From the NCBI GenBank assembly GCA_031286975.1, contig JAITTM010000051.1:1-7100 (forward strand): a DNA stretch of 7,100 nucleotides. The letters are read 5' to 3'. The notes under the pieces are model-generated. The model was not told the DNA's origin, made no database searches, and was given only the letters and a program-made list of their open reading frames with translations. Of the stretch, positions 4,638 through 7,100 are shown piece by piece; position 1 is the stretch's first letter, and the number at the start of each line of letters is the position of its first letter. The position numbers and the translations under genes were made by a program. This DNA is from Coriobacteriales bacterium. Its GTDB lineage: Bacteria; Actinomycetota; Coriobacteriia; Coriobacteriales; UBA8131.

Positions 4638-7100
4638 ATGAGCGCTCGTGGCCCCAGTCCCTTTATCAGGAGCGCGCTTCGCCAGATACGGCAGACCCTG
4701 CCGCGTTTTCTCTCCATCCTTATCATCACGGCACTGGGCGTGGCCTTCTTTGCCGGTCTGCGCCTGAGCGGCCCCTATATGCAGGAGTCCGCCAATCGCT
4801 ATTTTGCCGAGCGGAACTTCATGGACATCGAGGTGCTCTCGACCCTGGGCTTTGACGAGGATGACATCGCAGCCCTGCGCGCGACGCCGGGCGTGACGGA
4901 TGTCTTTGCCGCCTATTCGACCGACGTGATGCTCGACACGGGCGACGGCAAGCTCAGCATCCATCTGATCTCGCTGGATGAGGAGACAGACGCCATCAAC
5001 GCCCCTTTGCTCAAGGAGGGACGGCTGCCCCGAGCTTCGGGCGAATGCCTGGCAGAGCCAGCCTATCTGGAGGCCTGCGGCAAACAGGTGGGCGATACCA
5101 TCGTGTTCCAATCCGGCACAGACGCGCCCCTTACCGACACGCTGACCACCACAGAATTCACCATAGTGGGTGCCGCGGTCTCGCCCCTCTACGTGAGCGA
5201 GGATCACGGTTCAAGCAACGTGGGCGACGGACACACCGACTACTTCTTCGCCCTTCTCGCCCGTGATTTCACCCTTGAGGTCGCTACCGAGGCCTATGTG
5301 ATTGCGGAGAAGAGCGAGGCATTCCGCCTCGACGAGCGCTACCTCGACGACCTTGCACCCGTTGTGGATGCCCTCAAGGCAACAGGAGCTATCAGGGGGC
5401 CCGAGCGCTATAACACCCTGCTGGCCGAGGGCACCGCCGAGCTTGAAGATGCCCGCGCAGAGGTAGCAGACGGCTACCAGGAGCTCATCGATGCGCAAAA
5501 GGAGCTAGAGGATGCCCGCAAGGAGCTCGATGATGGCTGGAGCGAACTGGCAGACGCGCGCGCAGAACTCGATGATGGTTGGAGCGCTTACAATGCGGGT
5601 GCCGCCACTGCATCGCAGCGTTTTGCCCGTGAGCAACGCAGACTGGATGAGGGTCTGGCACAGTATGAAGAGGGTCTTGAACAGTGGCAAGGCGGGCAGA
5701 CCCGCTATGAGAGCGGGCTCGCACAGCTTGAGCCACTGCGTGCTGGCATCGCACAGCTGGATGAGGGCATCGCGCAGGTAGACGGGGCGATCGCCGCGCT
5801 TGACCCCGCCAACCCGGCCTACGCGCCCACCCTTGCCGCCCTTGAACAGCAGAAGGCGGAGCTGTTGGCCAAGCGCGGGCCCCTGCAGGCACAACTAACT
5901 GCGGCACAGGCAGAACTTGCCAGCTCAAAGGCCCTGCTCGACAGCACCAAAGCGCAGCTCGACGAGGCCCGGGCAGAGCTCGACAGCGGCAGTGCCCAGC
6001 TTGCCGCGGCGCGCGCCTCTACCCGCAGTGAGCTCGCTACAGCAAAGCGGGAGCTGCTCGATGGCGAGGAGAAATACCGCAGCGGCCAGCAGGAGCTCCA
6101 GGATGGCGAGGATAGCTACACCTCCGGTCTGGCGGAGTTCAACGACGAGCAGGCCGAAGCCCTTATCGAGCTGGCAGATGCCGAGCAGGAGATAGCCGAT
6201 GGCCAGGAAAAACTCGACAAGCTTGAGTCGCCCACCTGGCACGTGCTCGATCTGAGTATGAACGCCGGTTTTGCAAGCTACAAGGACGAAAGCAAGCAGC
6301 TTGATGCCATCGCGTTGGTCATCCCCCTGTTATTCTTTCTTATCGCGGCTCTGGTATCCATGACCTCCATGACCCGTCTGGTTGACTCGGATCGCACCAT
6401 CATCGGAACCTATAAGGCTTTGGGGTATCGCACGATCTCCATCGCGGCACGCTACCTGTTCTATTCGATCAGCGCGTCACTCATCGGCTCTGTTATCGGC
6501 GTGCTGGTCGGTTTCAATCTCTTTCCCCCCGTCATATTCAGCGCGTTTCAGATGATGTTCACCATCCCACCGGCTCCCCTGCTCTTCAGTTGGCCTTATG
6601 CCCTTATCTCGGGGGGCATAGCGGTTCTCTGCGCTGCGGTGCCCGCCTTTTTGGTCAGCCTGCAAACCATGCGGGAAGTTCCCGCTGAATCCATGCGACC
6701 CTTCACGCCCACAAAGGGCAAGCGCACCTTGCTTGAGCGCTTCAGCTTCTTGTGGCGTCATCTCTCGTTCTTGCACAAGATAACCATCCGCAACCTCTTT
6801 CGCTACAAGAAGCGCCTGTTCATGACGATATTGGGAGTGGCAGGTTGTACGGCGCTCATGTTCACGGGTTTTGGGCTGCGCGATTCGCTCTCGACCGTCG
6901 GTCCCAAGCAATTTGGCGAGATCCATCGCTATGATGTGCAGATCGACTTCAAACAGGATGCTCCGCAGGAGCAGATCGATGACTTTCTGGCGCGCCTGGA
7001 CGACACCGGCGCCCTGCTCTCCCATACCGCGCTCTATCAGGAGGCTGTCGAGGTCGTAAGCGAGAACACGACCAAGACCGCACTGCTCACCGTGCCGCAG
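4638..7100 (+). CDS. Large FtsX/MacB-type ABC transporter permease with a long coiled-coil external domain; runs off the right edge
   Basis: 821 codons are open to the last base, so the C-terminus is missing. Parts: a basic cytoplasmic head and first helix (about 23-43); a MacB periplasmic-core-like external domain (about 44-262); a Glu/Ala/Asp/Leu-rich coiled-coil region (about 264-530), probably a helical hairpin folding back around LDPANPAYAP; then three helices (about 557-580, 600-630, 648-678) forming the first FtsX domain, with the typical TIIGTYKALGY cytoplasmic segment. A second half begins at ITIRNLFRYKKRLF (from about 715) with helix 728-748, resembling the N-terminus, followed by part of a second external domain. 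A complete protein would be expected to end with another three-helix FtsX block. The start ATG lies 4 bases after the ATPase stop with a weak GGTGA in the ATPase's last codons, suggesting coupled translation. It should pair with the upstream ATPase. The substrate cannot be read from sequence; action on envelope partners through the coiled coil is a possibility. Confidence 0.93.
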   Translation, partial: MSARGPSPFIRSALRQIRQTLPRFLSILIITALGVAFFAGLRLSGPYMQESANRYFAERNFMDIEVLSTLGFDEDDIAALRATPGVTDVFAAYSTDVMLDTGDGKLSIHLISLDEETDAINAPLLKEGRLPRASGECLAEPAYLEACGKQVGDTIVFQSGTDAPLTDTLTTTEFTIVGAAVSPLYVSEDHGSSNVGDGHTDYFFALLARDFTLEVATEAYVIAEKSEAFRLDERYLDDLAPVVDALKATGAIRGPERYNTLLAEGTAELEDARAEVADGYQELIDAQKELEDARKELDDGWSELADARAELDDGWSAYNAGAATASQRFAREQRRLDEGLAQYEEGLEQWQGGQTRYESGLAQLEPLRAGIAQLDEGIAQVDGAIAALDPANPAYAPTLAALEQQKAELLAKRGPLQAQLTAAQAELASSKALLDSTKAQLDEARAELDSGSAQLAAARASTRSELATAKRELLDGEEKYRSGQQELQDGEDSYTSGLAEFNDEQAEALIELADAEQEIADGQEKLDKLESPTWHVLDLSMNAGFASYKDESKQLDAIALVIPLLFFLIAALVSMTSMTRLVDSDRTIIGTYKALGYRTISIAARYLFYSISASLIGSVIGVLVGFNLFPPVIFSAFQMMFTIPPAPLLFSWPYALISGGIAVLCAAVPAFLVSLQTMREVPAESMRPFTPTKGKRTLLERFSFLWRHLSFLHKITIRNLFRYKKRLFMTILGVAGCTALMFTGFGLRDSLSTVGPKQFGEIHRYDVQIDFKQDAPQEQIDDFLARLDDTGALLSHTALYQEAVEVVSENTTKTALLTVPQ
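5439..5585 (+). repeat. Seven consecutive seven-residue repeats in the permease coiled coil
   Basis: Codons 268-316 encode seven back-to-back heptads of the form E-[LV]-x-D-[AG]-x-x, for example ELEDARA, ELIDAQK, ELDDGWS and ELADARA. The ELDDGWS heptad occurs twice, 14 residues apart, with near-identical DNA. DA- and DG-type heptads partly alternate. This 21-base periodicity shows the coiled coil arose at least partly by tandem duplication. Similar ELxDG arrays are known in FtsX permeases and YhgE/Pip-like proteins of Gram-positive bacteria. Confidence 0.8.

Noticed and set aside
4620..5207. Minus-strand open frame of 195 codons within the permease
   Set aside because: Shadow of the permease reading frame, which continues without a stop to the end of the window and has the expected topology.
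6477..7025. Minus-strand open frame of 182 codons within the permease
   Set aside because: Antisense to FtsX membrane helices and the start of the second half; its charged, low-complexity product is not a recognisable protein.

Overview
The window shows a chromosomal segment of a moderately GC-rich, probably Gram-positive actinobacterium. By gene style I would guess a Coriobacteriia member (Olsenella, Collinsella or Eggerthella-like), but this is an impression from protein flavour (secreted beta-propeller proteins, huge coiled-coil FtsX permeases, GTG and TTG starts) and not a database result. Nothing looks like a phage, insertion sequence, CRISPR array or RNA gene.

Layout. (1) Positions 1-612, minus strand: the first 204 residues of a six-helix membrane protein that runs off the left edge, with its own promoter (near-perfect -10) in the 103-base gap to its right. 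(2) Positions 716-3689, minus strand: a two-gene operon. It holds an ECF-type RNA polymerase sigma factor followed, with an 8-base overlap, by an 816-residue single-pass membrane protein with a C-terminal extracytoplasmic beta-propeller (Beta_propel / COG4880-like). The propeller protein has a short cytoplasmic head, so topology and translational coupling make it a candidate membrane anti-sigma factor or sensor. (3) Positions 3690-3931: a 242-base AT-richer divergent control region with a candidate ECF promoter, a perfect 14-base palindrome, an extended -10 promoter and several short inverted repeats. (4) Positions 3932-7100, plus strand: an ABC exporter operon of the MacB/FtsX type. It has a complete ATPase and the first 821 residues of a very large permease whose external domain contains a long coiled coil built from almost perfect heptads.

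How the genes may work together. The sigma factor and propeller protein look like a transmembrane signalling pair: the propeller senses something outside and controls the sigma factor inside. The ABC operon fires away from the same control region, so it may belong to the same envelope-related response, but no second ECF-type promoter is convincingly visible in front of it. The strongest leads for follow-up are the sigma/propeller pairing, the in-frame tandem repeats that could change the length of the propeller protein's linkers, and the perfect palindrome between the two divergent operons.
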